Assembly: GCF_040183065.1 (NCBI RefSeq)
Contig: NC_091125.1
Span: forward strand, 122,641,121-122,705,120
Length of the DNA: 64,000 nucleotides
From: Periplaneta americana
Lineage: Eukaryota > Arthropoda > Insecta > Blattodea > Blattidae
Reading direction: 5' to 3'
Shown: piece after piece, positions 24,370 to 35,654 of the stretch
How the letters are laid out: every line of letters starts with the position of its first letter
Position numbering within the stretch: the stretch's first letter is position 1
Program-made: the position numbers and the translations under genes
Notes under the pieces: model-generated
Database searches by the model: none
Told to the model about the DNA's origin: nothing
The model's input: only the letters and a program-made list of their open reading frames with translations

Positions 24370-24375
24370 ATTAAA
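24370..24375 (+). promoter_or_regulatory. candidate poly(A) signal of SPH-A (ATTAAA)
   Basis: ATTAAA lies 88 bp after the stop. No AATAAA is seen nearer. The site sits inside the long-TIR element that starts at 24328, so the transcript end may be supplied by that element. Confidence 0.35.
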
Positions 24376-24866
24376 AAAAATAATTGAAACAAAAACACGT
24401 CAATTTAAATATTGAGGGAGACGTTTAAATATCAGGATTAATTGTATTTTAGGCTTCACCCCTTATCCTCCCCACTCCCCTTTTTAAATTTCAAATGGCA
24501 CCCATATGTTATGTTTGTTTGAATTTTGTAAGAGTATTCAATTGTTTAGACATCCCATTCACTTGTTCTCACATATGTATTTTGTTTTCTATCGTCGCCT
24601 GGCAACCTGGGTTGTTATTATCAGTTGGTTGTAGGATGAAGACAGTTTATTTTGAGTAATTTCCTAAATTAAATTAATTAAATTTACTAAATTAATGTTC
24701 AAAATGTGCTCCACTGTTGGCTAGACAGTAATAAAGTCTATTTCGGAACTCTTCTACATAGCATTGCTATAGTATCAAAACCATACATAAATAACATAAA
24801 TGCAAACTTTGACTTTTATTATCCTTTATCCTATTTCAATTTTTTAACGAGTAGATTTTATAATAT

Positions 24867-25627
24867 TGTGAATTTTATTTACACTCAACAATAGGATTTT
24901 ATTCTTCCAACAATAATTCCTTTCTACAATTCGCCTTAAACGCTCTTGTCAACAATTGGATTTTCACTCAACACATTATTCGTTATAGCACTCCACCGAC
25001 GACAATGACAATTTACTTGGACTATTACGAACAACAATGAACTGTTAATCTTAACTAATATTTACAAAGCACTATTTACAAATCAGAACTATCAGTTCTC
25101 AGTTCACAGTTCTTCTAGCTCAGTCACTCGAGTTCACAGTATCTCGAACCACAGACCTTCAGAGACGGTTCACTGTACTCGAACTCAAGTCCCTCCAACT
25201 GCGGTCCACTGCACTCGAACTCAGGTCCCTCCAACTGCGGTCCACTGCACTCGAACTCAGGCCTTCGGATGCTGATACAGTTGCGGACGCACACTCGAGT
25301 CGAACTCCGGTACACAAGACTGGCTTGCTTGCTCTGGCTTTCTCACTGACTGGCTGACTAATCAACTGAAAAACTGCTGTCGTTTCTTCGCGACCGTAAT
25401 TTATAACCACAGCGACGTAGCCTCGAAAGTTCGAATTCGCGAGTCTTCCACTTCGACGGATTTCTCGGCCTCTCTAGGCAAGCAGAAGATGCGCGCGCAA
25501 ACTCCCTCTCCACTCTCTCGCCGCGTAGGTCCTTTCCCCTTACTTTTCTCCGCCGCGCGCCGTCCCCGCGCGATCTGCTTTCTTGCGGGACGCTGGTCGT
25601 GAGTTCGAATCTCACGTCGCTGTCACA
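24867..25627 (-). mobile_element. probable solo LTR nested in the long-TIR element
   Basis: On the - strand it starts TGTGACAGCG and ends TTCACA (TG...CA, perfect 5-bp terminal inversion TGTGA/TCACA), with 4-bp flanks ATAT on both sides. It is GC-rich at its start and has AATAAA near its end. A T-arm-like GTGAGATTCGAACTCAC lies at its start. It holds 36-bp tandem units (about 25188-25260). No internal gag or pol found. Confidence 0.55.
25188..25260 (+). repeat. 36-bp tandem repeat
   Basis: About two full copies of a unit containing CCCTCCAACTGCGGTCCACT, plus a diverged third part upstream. Overlapping short open frames on the - strand come from this repetition. Confidence 0.75.
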
Positions 25628-26107
25628 ATATACAAACTTAATATTCCTTAATATTAGTTTGTGGTACTACCTGAAATAATCTGTAATGAACTAAATTCTT
25701 TGTAGTTTTATTCTCTTCAGCTCTAATCAATAACAACAAGAATCCAGGTTTTCAGGAGACGATAGGGAACAAAAGATATGAGAACAAAATAATGAATTAG
25801 ATGTATAAACAATTAAATACTCTTTCAAATTTAAGTATTAAAATATAGGGGTGTCATTTGAAATTTCAAAAGAAAGTGAGAGAAGATGAGGGATGGAACC
25901 TGGAATGCAATTGACACTGACTTTAAAATTTCCCTCAATACCTAAATTGACGTGTTTTTGTTTTTAATTATATTCAATTGGAACGAATATATATTTAAAC
26001 TGGGAAGTTTTGAAATTAAAGTCCTGTAAATTAATTTAATACAGATGTCATATGAAATCACATTTACTTATGTCGACATTCTGAACCCTCCTCATATCAG
26101 ATATGGA

Positions 26108-26163
26108 AGTAGTACATCATATCATGTCATATATCATATCATATCATATCATATCATGTCATG
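26108..26163 (+). repeat. (TCATA)n microsatellite
   Basis: About ten 5-bp units with a few TCATG variants. Confidence 0.85.
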
Positions 26164-26999
26164 TATAGTAAATTTTCTGAAAAATTTATTATTTTATTAT
26201 GTTGTTGATTTATACACGTCCGTGGTCCAAGCAACACAGGGATTAGCGACATCTATGAGCCCGCTCGCAGAGATGGGGGGTCAATAACTGCAAGTTAAGG
26301 GCCCTACAAAATACATATTGTTTATATATTGAATGTAATTATTTCGTCGTAAAAAGAACTGTTTGTTATATGTATTTACTTTCAATTACACAGTAAGGAC
26401 GAATAATATAAAATATATATTTCCCTATGATTATATCTGGCACAACTTGCACCACAACTGTAAATTCTTGAAATATTTTATTGTATTGTGTTATAAATTT
26501 AATGGCTACAATACTGTGAAAGTACCTACACAGTAATTAAAAACACGATGTAAGTTGTAGTCACATTCACTGGCAAAATTTTCCAGTTAAAAAATTTGAT
26601 GTCCACTGATTGTATGAATATTACTTGACGTACATAATTAAACATGTTGTGTAAGTATACATAAATGTAATATTTATTTTCTCAACTATATAGTATTAAG
26701 ATATTTTTTCCTTGATCATAAACACTTCGTAATATCACACTCTTCTATTGTATATGTGAATAAACCTGAGATACACAAAAATAATATAAATTATTCGCCG
26801 TGTCAATCAGATGTAAATGTATTATTTTAAATATACGCAATAAAATTACTAAGTTTGTACATTCTGACATAAAATGACTTTCTTTTCATTACTAATCACA
26901 AGAAATTTCAACATAAATTTCACTGCTGTAAATGGGCTTTGTTGTTTTGATAAAAAGTAGCTAAGTTCTTTGGAGCACTTTTGCACACTGATCATGAAA

Positions 27000-27205
27000 A
27001 TGAAATTGGTTTTGGCATGTCACATCGTGATTTTGCACAACATTGTAACATTAAAAAATTTCTTCGCAAAACAAATCATATTTATGCACATTTAAAGGAC
27101 AAAATAAATTCTTTCAATCATTTAATTATCGTAATACACTGCTCTCTTCAATTGACTGAGCATATTGGGAATTTAATCAATGGCTTAAAATCTATGTTTG
27201 TTATG
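27000..27205 (+). repeat. dispersed repeat D2, copy 2
   Basis: Its 3' part (27090-27200) matches 12590-12700 in SPH-A intron 4. Function unknown. Confidence 0.5.
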
Positions 27206-27780
27206 GAGAGTGGTTGGATTTTAATTGTAGGTGAGGTGGGCGCAACGTACTAAATGAGGCAAAACACGTACGGTCAAAAGACCCGTGCACTAGATTTAAG
27301 AGTAAATACTGGAAGTGTAATATGTATGTGTAAATTTTGAATAAATAAACATTTAACTCGTGATTGCAGAAAATGAAAATATGTTACAGAAGTCACATAC
27401 CAAATTTAGAAAATAATTACATTTTAAAATTAAATTATTTCGGCTGAAAGAAACAGAGATTATGACATTTTAGGCAAAAATTAAGTAAGATCTAAGATTT
27501 GTATTGGAGGATAAAATATGTGACAAGTAAAATATTTCAATTATATCGGATGCAAAATAACTCATACTTATGAGAAATATATAAAAATGCAGTGAAAAAA
27601 GTTTAAAACGAGCATGGAACAATAAAACTAATTCTAAAAACAGAGAAGAAAATAAAAAATGTTTGAAGTTCTATAAAACAGTGGCGGTGCCTGTTTCAGC
27701 GTACATCTTAGAACATTGAACAATAAAAATAGATTCGACGGAAGAATGATAAAAACAACTAAATTAAAGATCCTGATATA

Positions 27781-29258
27781 CAGAGTGTTTAAAAAATATG
27801 GGACATAACTTCAGGTATGTATTTCCCACATGTAGACAATCAAAATATTTCATTACAACATGTGTCCGGAAATGCTTTATTTCCGAGTTATGGCCTTCAC
27901 AACATTGAAATTCACCGGAACGTTTTTCTTTCCGCAGGTCGTTGCCGTCAAAGGAAACATTAAGAGGGCACTCTGACAGTTCATTCCGAGGCGAAGGTTA
28001 CATTCAGTGTTGTGTAGGCGTTAGACTGTGCGACATGTATTCAAATCAAGAGCTGGCAGAGATACACTTCATGTACGGTAAGGCGGACGGCAATGCTGCG
28101 CTGACTCGTCGTTTGTACCAGGAGAGGTACCCACAGCGACAATGTCCAGATCGGAAGACATTTATACGTCTCCATTACCGTCTGTGCGAGTATGGAAAAT
28201 TTAACTCTCCTGGTTTGGGAAGGGGACGACCAAGATCTACAACTCCAGAAGTACAGGAGGAGATTCTGGAGGCTGTGAACATGACTCCTTCTATCAGCAC
28301 ACGAAGGGTAGCGTTGCAAGTCAATGTTCCTCATACGACTGTCTGGAGACTGTTGAAAGAGTAGCCTATCAATTGTATCCTTATCATTTGCAACGTGTAC
28401 AGGCCCTGTCACCAGCAGATTACCCTGCACGAGTTAGGTTCTGTCAGTGGTTCTTGCAGCAGTGTGGTGTAAATCCGAACTTTCCTGCCTTAGTATTATT
28501 TACAGATGAAGCACAGTTCACACGAGATGGCATAACAAATTTCCACAATCAGCATGTATGGGCGTATGAAAACCCACGTGCAACTGTTCCATCTCATCAC
28601 CAGGTGCGGTTCTCCCTCAACATGTGGGCCGGTATCATTGGTGATCGATTAGTTGGACCCCATGTACTTGTAAACAGACTTACGGGGCAGGCGTACACAA
28701 ACTTCCTGGAAAACACCATACCTCATGTTTTAGTAGACACTCCACTGACCAATCGTCAACATATTCACTTCTTGCATGATGGCGCTCCTGCACACTTCAG
28801 TCGTACGGCTCGCCGGTACTTGGATCGTAGGTTTCCTGATCGATGGATAGGTAGAGGCCTCCACGCTCACCTGATCTGAACCCTCTCGATTTCTACTTGT
28901 GGGGTCATTTAAAATCATTGGTTTGTTCGTCTCCGGTGCTTGATTTGGAATCCCTTCGGAATCGAATTGTGGCATGTTCTGAGGACATACGCAATACTCC
29001 TGGAGTTTGGGATCGTGTTCGCAGGTCAATGAGACATCGATGTGAAGTCTGTATTCAAGCAGGAGGTGGACATTTTGAACATCTTCTGTAATGACAACGA
29101 CCTGCTGAAAGAAAAACGTTCCGGTGAATTTCAATGTTGTGAAGGCCATAACTCGGAAATGAAGCATTTCCGGACACATGTTGTAATGAACTATTTTGAT
29201 TGTCTACATGTGGGAAATACATATCTGAAATTATGCCCCGTATTTTTGAAACACCCTG
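27781..29258 (+). mobile_element. mariner-like transposon with about 170-bp TIRs
   Basis: 1478 bp, nearly complete. Ends CAGAGTGTTT and CAGGGTGTTT; the long inverted arms (27781-27950 and 29093-29258) share TTTCCCACATGTAGACAATC and GAAATTCACCGGAACG. TA is duplicated at both borders. It encodes a broken transposase (28035-29091). Confidence 0.92.
28035..29091 (+). pseudogene. broken mariner-like transposase (DUF4817-type HTH plus DDE domain)
   Basis: Three frames in sequence. Frame one from ATG 28035 gives the HTH part (MYSNQELAEIHFMYGKADGN to TTVWRLLKE), ending at TAG 28362-28364. Frame two (28373-28879) gives YPYHLQRVQALSPADYP, LFTDEAQF with the first Asp, and FLHDGAPAHF with the second Asp. 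A small deletion near 28855 moves to frame three, with PPRSPDLNPLDFYLWG and its third acidic site, ending GGGHFEHLL and TAA at 29091. Two frame breaks make it non-functional, but all three catalytic motifs remain. It cut and pasted the element in the past; it is not a host gene. Confidence 0.9.
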
Positions 29259-29336
29259 TATATGTAGTTGGAAGTACACGGTATGATCACATAAGAAACG
29301 ATATTACAAAACAACAGCTCAATATTTTCAGCTTAA

Positions 29337-30111
29337 GGATATATGTACGTGAATGACCATAAATATTATCAGAAAATGCAGGCTCTAAATTTCTAAAAAT
29401 TTATAAGGAAATGAACTCACAATTGGACAAAAATTACAAGGTACCACAAAAAGACTTATTAGAACTTCAGTATCTGATAAAAGTATAAAAAAGGTTGCTA
29501 ACAATATTTTTCAAACCAGTTTTATCAAAGTATGAAAAAAAAAAAACAAAAAAACAAAAAAATTCTGCAGTTACATCATTTGGTAACCATAACATTGTTA
29601 TGGTTTCTCTGACATCTTTAATATTTTTCCTGCATGTAATAAACACTGATTTCTGAAAAGTATACTATTCTCAGACATGTAGAGTTGTTTATTTTAATAC
29701 AATTAATTTTTTATTTGTCCTATATAAAATATATTAAAATTTACACATTGTTTTGTGACCTAATTTTTCTATTTTCAAAGAAATGGGCATTATTGTAGTC
29801 TACCTTTTGCATAAATGCATGTTAAATCAGTGTACAAAATTTCAGAATTCTATCGCTAACGGTTGTGGAATTATGAAATAATATGTGTGAAAATGTTCAA
29901 ATTTTGGAAAATTTAATTTAAAATAAAAATTGAATTCTAAAAAATATTATTAGTAACCTTTTTTATACTTTTATCAGATATTTAAGTTCTAATAAGTCTT
30001 GTGGTATCTTGTGATTTTTGACCAAATGTGAGTTCATTTCCTTATAAAATTTTAGAAATTTAGAGCCTGCATTTTCTGATAATATTTATGGTCGTTCATG
30101 TATATATACCT
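29337..30111. mobile_element. TIR element flanked by TTAA
   Basis: About 175-bp inverted arms (29337-29515 and 29932-30111) share AATATTATCAGAAAATGCAG and TATCTGATAAAAGTATAAAA. TTAA sits at both borders (29333-29336, 30112-30115), the target of piggyBac-type elements, but the termini are not the usual CCC. No transposase inside. Confidence 0.6.
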
Positions 30112-30115
30112 TTAA

Positions 30116-31285
30116 ATGATAAAATAACGAAGTGTAAGAGTACAACTTCCTACTTCTGATACATAGACAAAAGATATAAACCACAAGAAGACGAGACATC
30201 GATGGACCATGACAACAAAGGCAAGATGACTTCTGAGTAGGAACAGGCTAGAAGGCCTACCACACAGAAAATGATGAAGTAAGTATATGTCATTCATTTT
30301 ACAAACGGCTTGGATACCTTGTCTAGCGAGGATAGCGATGCACCGTTCACCACTCGCTTTGAGCAGACTCGACTCTGCCTGCTACTGTTCAGCTCTTTGC
30401 CGGTCGTGCTTTGCAACGATTTCCCCATTATGTGATAGTCATTACGTCAAGTCCATTTTCATCTTTTTATCTTTCAAAATTATCTAAGTTCCTTCAACAA
30501 AATGGTGAAAACGAAATGAGGTAAGTGGCCAAACGTCTTAGAGCTCACATAGATTTTTCCTCACAGCCCCAATTTATCCCGCAAGGACGCTCGATCGAGT
30601 ATATTTCAATTGCTTTTCCTCCTATTTCCTCCTCATTCATTGCATTCATTTGGGTCATCTAGCTTCCCATTTACGAACATCAGGATTAAAAGATTATATG
30701 AATGTTAAAATACATCAGACCTTGCTTCTACTATTCACTCACGAGTAGGAAATGAATTTACAATAAGGGACTGATAAACTCTACTTTTAACAATAAAGTG
30801 TTCTCCACTATAGGTTTGAGGCCGAAGGGACTAAGTCTTGTACTAATTTTGCAACGAAAAATTTCTGTGCGTGATAATTAATTTCTTTTAGAAAAATGTT
30901 TTATCATTTGATACTACCTTAACCGTCTCTTTTGTCATTTTTCATGCATCATATAAGAACCAGGAAGAAATCATCTGATGATTCCTGAAGTAGACAGCCA
31001 TAGTACTCGTGTATTCATAATTTCAAATGAAGACTCGCTAATTAATTTATTCGCTAAAATTGTTATATTTCAATGCATTATTACCGGTTATATTGAAAGG
31101 TTTTTGGCAAAATAACTATAGTTCAAAAACATACATTTTTAGGAGGAACAAAAGACTATCTGGTATGGATTTTGTTGACACTTCAAGTACGAAATACATA
31201 ATGCAATTTCTTAAAGTGTTGTAGAAACTTGGGAAAACTGAAGTATACACTTATAGGCTAACTTAAATTGTCTAAAAGAAACACA
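30116..31285. other. intergenic stretch with nothing recognised
   Basis: AT-rich apart from a GC-richer patch at about 30300-30430. No gene, TIR or tandem array seen. Confidence 0.5.
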
Positions 31286-31292
31286 TGTGTAA

Positions 31293-31421
31293 TTTTTAGT
31301 AGGTTATTTTACGACGCTGTATCAACATCTCAGGTTATTTAGGTCTAAATGAAATGAAGGTGATAATGCCGGTGGAATGAGTCTGGGGTCCAGCACGAAT
31401 AGTTGCCCGGCATTTGCTCAT
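31293..31421 (-). mobile_element. SINE family 1, headless copy inside repeat R
   Basis: Reverse match to the tail part of SINE family 1. It begins on the - strand at ATGAGCAAATGCC, the same internal base as the copy at 382. Flanked by TGTGTAA (31286-31292 and 31422-31428), and it interrupts repeat R. Confidence 0.72.
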
Positions 31422-31429
31422 TGTGTAAA

Positions 31430-32500
31430 TGTAGGTAACTGTGGACAATGATTGTTTTAAGAAAAATACTCTGTTGTGGTTGAAGTGTGCCTCTCCTTTA
31501 ATCTTCTTTTCTTTATTATATGCTGTTTCTTCTCCTTTCGTTGCTTACGTTTCTTTCATGGTGTTACTTCTGCACCTAAATATGATTCTATAACCAATGC
31601 AACAATTTTATCTGAGATGGCTTTTACCGCATATACTTCGAAACGTACCTGTAGCTGCGCTGTGACGTCACATATACTTCGAATCAAGAAACTGAATTCC
31701 AATTTATAGGTAGCTGAAATACGGTGTCTATAACTTAAATTGCCTCATAGAAATACATGTGTAAATGTAGGTAACTGTGAAAATGGTTGTTTTAAGAAAA
31801 AATACTTTGTTGTGGCTGAAATGTGCCTCTCCTTTAATCTTCTTTTCCTTTATTATATCCTGCTTCTTCTCTTTCGCTGCTTACGTTTCTTGCATGGGGT
31901 TACTTCTGCATCTAAAGAGACTCCATAACTAATACAACAATTCACGTGCTGAAGTATTTTTCTCTGAGGTGGCTTTTACCGCTTACATAAGAAGCAGTAT
32001 TGCCAATCTACTACACATTAAAATTATACGGATAAATGTGTCAAGATGATATGAATGAGATATTTGTAAATGCTACCATCGTCCTGGACAATGGCTGTTT
32101 TCACAAAAAAAAAAAGTCTTTGGACTATGGTTGTTTTGTGAAAACCACTGAAAACGTCACTTCTATAACATAGGACTACGGTTTTTTTTTCCGCTAACAA
32201 CTAACTCAGTAGATGGCCGCTACAATACGCTTATCACATGCTTAATATCTCAAATTTGCATTTTTTGGACTATGGTTCTTTTTTTTTAATCTTAAATTGA
32301 ATAGTTCTGATTCCATACAGATTGGCTTCTCAACTATTATAAAATATCGGCCGGCATTTCAAATCTTTCAAAAACTGACATACTTTGAATATAATTTTAA
32401 ATTGATCTAAATAAGGAGAAAGCAACAGTGAATTGTGCAGAAGAAGTGTAACTTTGACTTTTTCCCTTGATGGTAATGAAAGAGAAAACGGATCAGCCAA
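31430..32500 (-). repeat. dispersed repeat R, longest copy, internally duplicated
   Basis: Inverted relative to 7300-8060 and 21735-22060. An internal tandem duplication is visible: TGTAAATGTAGGTAACTGTG recurs at about 31424 and 31761, each followed by the same TGCCTCTCC and TCGTTGCTTACG-like block. One CRE palindrome TGACGTCA lies near 31662. Confidence 0.7.
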
Positions 32501-32909
32501 GTAGATTTAGCTGCGTATAAAGACTTTACCAAGCAGGAACCCCTCCTCGAAAAATTTTTTGTGCTCCTGAAGATGAATATAGAGCCAATCGTCTAAACAT
32601 TGTGATTTCCTTTTTCGTTACCAGCAATGAAAATGTCTATACCTCTTACAAAGAAGTCACAAACTGTACAGAACGGGTAAACTAGCTATATATTTTCGCC
32701 AGGTTTTAGCGATTTTTCCGGTCTTGGTATCCATATTATACACAATCTAAATCTTTACATTAATTTGCATATAAATCTGTAACCCATCTAAATATGTCAA
32801 ATTTCTTCCATCGACATATCCATTTACAGCAAAAGGAATGTAATTTGTGTCCATCGACATGTGATCAAGTCCTAATAAAACTGAAATAATAAAAATGTCA
32901 GAAATAAAA

Positions 32910-33120
32910 TTCAAATTATGGTTTTATTTAACGACGCTCGCAACTGCCGAGGTTATATCAGCATCACCGGTGTGCCGGAATTTTGTCCCGCCAGTAAATC
33001 TACTGACATGAGCCTGTCGCATTTAAGTACACTTAAATTCCATCGACCTGGGCCGGGATAGAACCCGCAACCTCCAGCAAAGAAGGCCAGCGCTATACCG
33101 CCTACGCTACCCAGGCCGAA
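32910..33120 (-). mobile_element. SINE family 3
   Basis: Reverse of the 4995 copy. Flanked by GTCAGAAATAAAA (32897-32909) and a near-identical GTCAGAAAGAAAA (33121-33133). Confidence 0.8.
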
Positions 33121-33181
33121 GTCAGAAAGAAAATGAGACATAAAATTAACATGCTGTAATATAGTAGTTTGATGATGAAAT

Positions 33182-33369
33182 CACAGTCTAGTATATACAG
33201 TCACGAAGCTCAATACGTAGTAAATATGCATCCATAGATTGTTGCTAACCACTAGGATCGCTAATATCGCCTCATTACAGACAATGCGAAATACTCGTAG
33301 TACCGGCACAGTCCTTTGTTCCTAGCACCCTCACAACTCAAGCTTCGTGACTGTATATACTAGACTGTG
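33182..33369. mobile_element. MITE family M, copy 1
   Basis: About 190 bp with near-perfect 29-bp TIRs starting CACAGTCTAGTATATACAG. Other copies at 47345-47526 and 58246-58433. No coding content. Confidence 0.88.
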
Positions 33370-33370
33370 A

Positions 33371-34181
33371 TGTAATGTTGATAAATAGTATGATGAAGGT
33401 GTGTTTAGGAGAACTTGGATATAGAGATCAGTTAGGAAATTAAAAAATTGAAATGGATGAGGAGAAATTTAAAACAGTGTCTAGTTAATTAAGTTTATGG
33501 TAAAGAAGTAAATCTTAGAAAAAGACGTAGGGAAGTTTTGAAAGACAATATTATTGAGAGTAGTTATAATTTTTAGATAGCTTATTATGAGTGTTGCTTG
33601 AGGTTAAGGAATGAATGATCAAAATGAAATGAACTTGAAACTCATGTAAAGATTTAGCAAGATTTTTAAAGTGATGTGTATTAGGAAGAAGAGGATCCCA
33701 GTGAGTAAAACCGTGTGAGGTGTTAACTGTTAAATAGGAATAGCAATTTTTCTTTTTTGTAATTGGGGCGGAGGAGTTATAAAAATGTTAGTGTGGTGAT
33801 TTTAATTAGGAAAGACAATTCAAATTTAAGAACGTTATTTTGAAAGAGTAACAATGATCAATATAATACATTGTATGAAAAATAGTAGAGCTGTTGCAAT
33901 GACTTGAATGTCAGAGGCTAAAGTAGGACGATGGGATGTAGAAAGACCATAATTATTTATAAACTTATGTTAGTAAGAATAGAATGCAGGAAGGAACGTG
34001 AGTGGAGTGTGATCTGACAGTAGTGATAACAGATGGTGGATATTAAGATCAATACGGAGAAATAGACTATTTGGAGTTAAGTTAGTAGTATTATTAGTTA
34101 AACACACTGTCGGGATGTCAGATTAATTGCAGGAAAATGTAACAGAAAGTTATGATGGAAATCGTATACAGAAATTTGCTG
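33371..34181. other. intergenic stretch with nothing recognised
   Basis: Purine-rich on the + strand. No convincing frame, repeat or element. Confidence 0.5.
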
Positions 34182-35273
34182 GTAAGGTCCCTGAGCCAAA
34201 TAACGCCATGTATATTTTTAACGCCACCCCATTAAAATTTGTTAACGACACAAGTTTTCGGTAGTGCACTACTGTAGCCTGCATTCGCTTGCAATCTAGT
34301 GATGAAATGAGTTACTAGCTGTCCGCTGACATTTACGAGTGACATTATATTCTATCATTTTCCTGTTGTGTGTTGATAGTGAATGTCTGTTCTTATATCA
34401 AGGTAAGAGGCAATATTTTATTTTGTGTGTTGAGCAAATAATAACTATATTAAACTATACATTTTCGTGATCCTTAAACATTCTTCTATGTATAGAAAGT
34501 ATTTGCTATCTATAAAATTTGAAAATGTTAGAGAAACAGGCATGTCATGTTATCAAGTACTCAGTAGCGCTTTAACGCCATGTGGCGTTAAAGGTCTACA
34601 GACAAAATTTTAGGTTATGTTAGTACTAAGGCTGACAGTACAGCATCAGTGTGAAAACATCAGGAAAATCACTAAGCTTTCAACTTACAAATGTTCAGAA
34701 TGTGCAGTGATGATATTGGTTCAATTGCTTATCGAACTCTTAATTTTTTTTATTTTACATAACTTAATTTTTTTGTTTTACTTATTCGAAAACATTCATA
34801 TTAAACTAAGGTAAATGATTTTGTGTTTAATAACTTTCTACTGAGTTACATTGTCTCTTTTTTTTAAAGTAAGGAGTCACTGGAAAACATATTTTCCTAA
34901 TCCATTTGGTGTTTCAGTTTCAGATCAAGAATCTTTCATTAGTATTGAGTGATTTTGTATCTTTTATTAACAGAAACTCAAATTTAGTCGCTTAGTTCAA
35001 TTTTTGTTGCTTAGGAAAAATAATTCACTAACAATTATAAGTGTACAGGTTACTAGAAAATAGGTGGCGTTAATTGGACAACCTGTTCCTAATAACGCCA
35101 GTTTACAAAGTTCTAATTCTTGTTCGGTATATAATATATCCATTTTCATTGTGCTATTTTGTAAAGATAAGATTACAGTTTCTATTTCATAATTTTCCTG
35201 TTTGTACATAACTTATTTCCAGAGCAAAAGTGACTGAAGTGTTAAGGTGGCGTTATTTGTATGTGTACCTTAC
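34182..35273. mobile_element. probable TIR element with iterated TAACGCCA motif
   Basis: Ends GTAAGGT (34182) and ACCTTAC (35273) are inverted, and AAATAACGCCA lies 16-19 bp inside each end in inverted orientation. TAACGCCA or its complement occurs seven times: 34201, 34219, 34573, 34583, 35065, 35093, 35248. No transposase recognised. The target duplication is unclear. Confidence 0.5.
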
Positions 35274-35353
35274 ACCATAACTGGTATAGATGTTGATGAC
35301 AAATATTATATTATCATTAGCTTAAAAATGAAATACCGTAAGATAAAGAGATT

Positions 35354-35605
35354 AAGTGACGTACGTAATATCTTGTAGGAATAATCTTTCGTGGACACAT
35401 ATGGCACAAAATATGTGCGACGAGGCGGCTATCTCAATTAAACAAACAAATATCTTTATCAGATAAGAAAATGATATATCTAACTTTGTACCGTGTACCG
35501 CAGTGAACTTCGACGGTTGTGTGACTTCAGCTCAAGCGTAAAAGTTTTGTTTCATAAAATAATAATTAGTGAACAATACAGTAAAATTGTGTGTCCAAAA
35601 CCATC
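35354..35605 (+). promoter_or_regulatory. SPH-B upstream promoter region
   Basis: Carries the same ordered blocks as SPH-A: AAGTGACGTAC (35354-35364), ATATGGCACA, GCTATCTCAA, CAGATAAGA (35460-35468) and ACAATACAGT. The core is weaker, with only a CATAAAATAA stretch where SPH-A has TATAA. The shared blocks suggest that the duplication carried the promoter and that it stayed under constraint. Confidence 0.5.
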
Positions 35606-35654
35606 ATGAAGTTTCAAATTGTTTTATTCGCTACAATAGTAACCAGTTGTCTAG
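35606..35654 (+). CDS. SPH-B exon 1 (signal peptide)
   Basis: Encodes MKFQIVLFATIVTSCL plus the first base of an Ala codon. The donor GTAAG begins at 35655 (phase 1). One codon shorter than SPH-A exon 1. Confidence 0.88.

Larger units (their letters stand above)
24328..26026. mobile_element. long-TIR element in the SPH-A 3' UTR
   Basis: About 180-bp inverted arms (24328-24506 and 25848-26026) share TTTCAAAACTTC and AAACACGTCAATTTA. TA flanks both ends (24326-24327, 26027-26028), as for Tc1/mariner-class elements. It starts 46 bp after the SPH-A stop. The centre has no transposase and contains a solo LTR. Confidence 0.65.
26029..27778. other. intergenic AT-rich stretch
   Basis: Contains a TCATA microsatellite (26108-26163) and repeat D2 copy 2 (27000-27205). 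No gene recognised; the 90-codon frame at 26981-27253 is largely repeat D2. Confidence 0.6.

Noticed and set aside
26981-27253. 90-codon frame
   Set aside because: Mostly dispersed repeat D2, which is non-coding in its other copy at 12590-12700.
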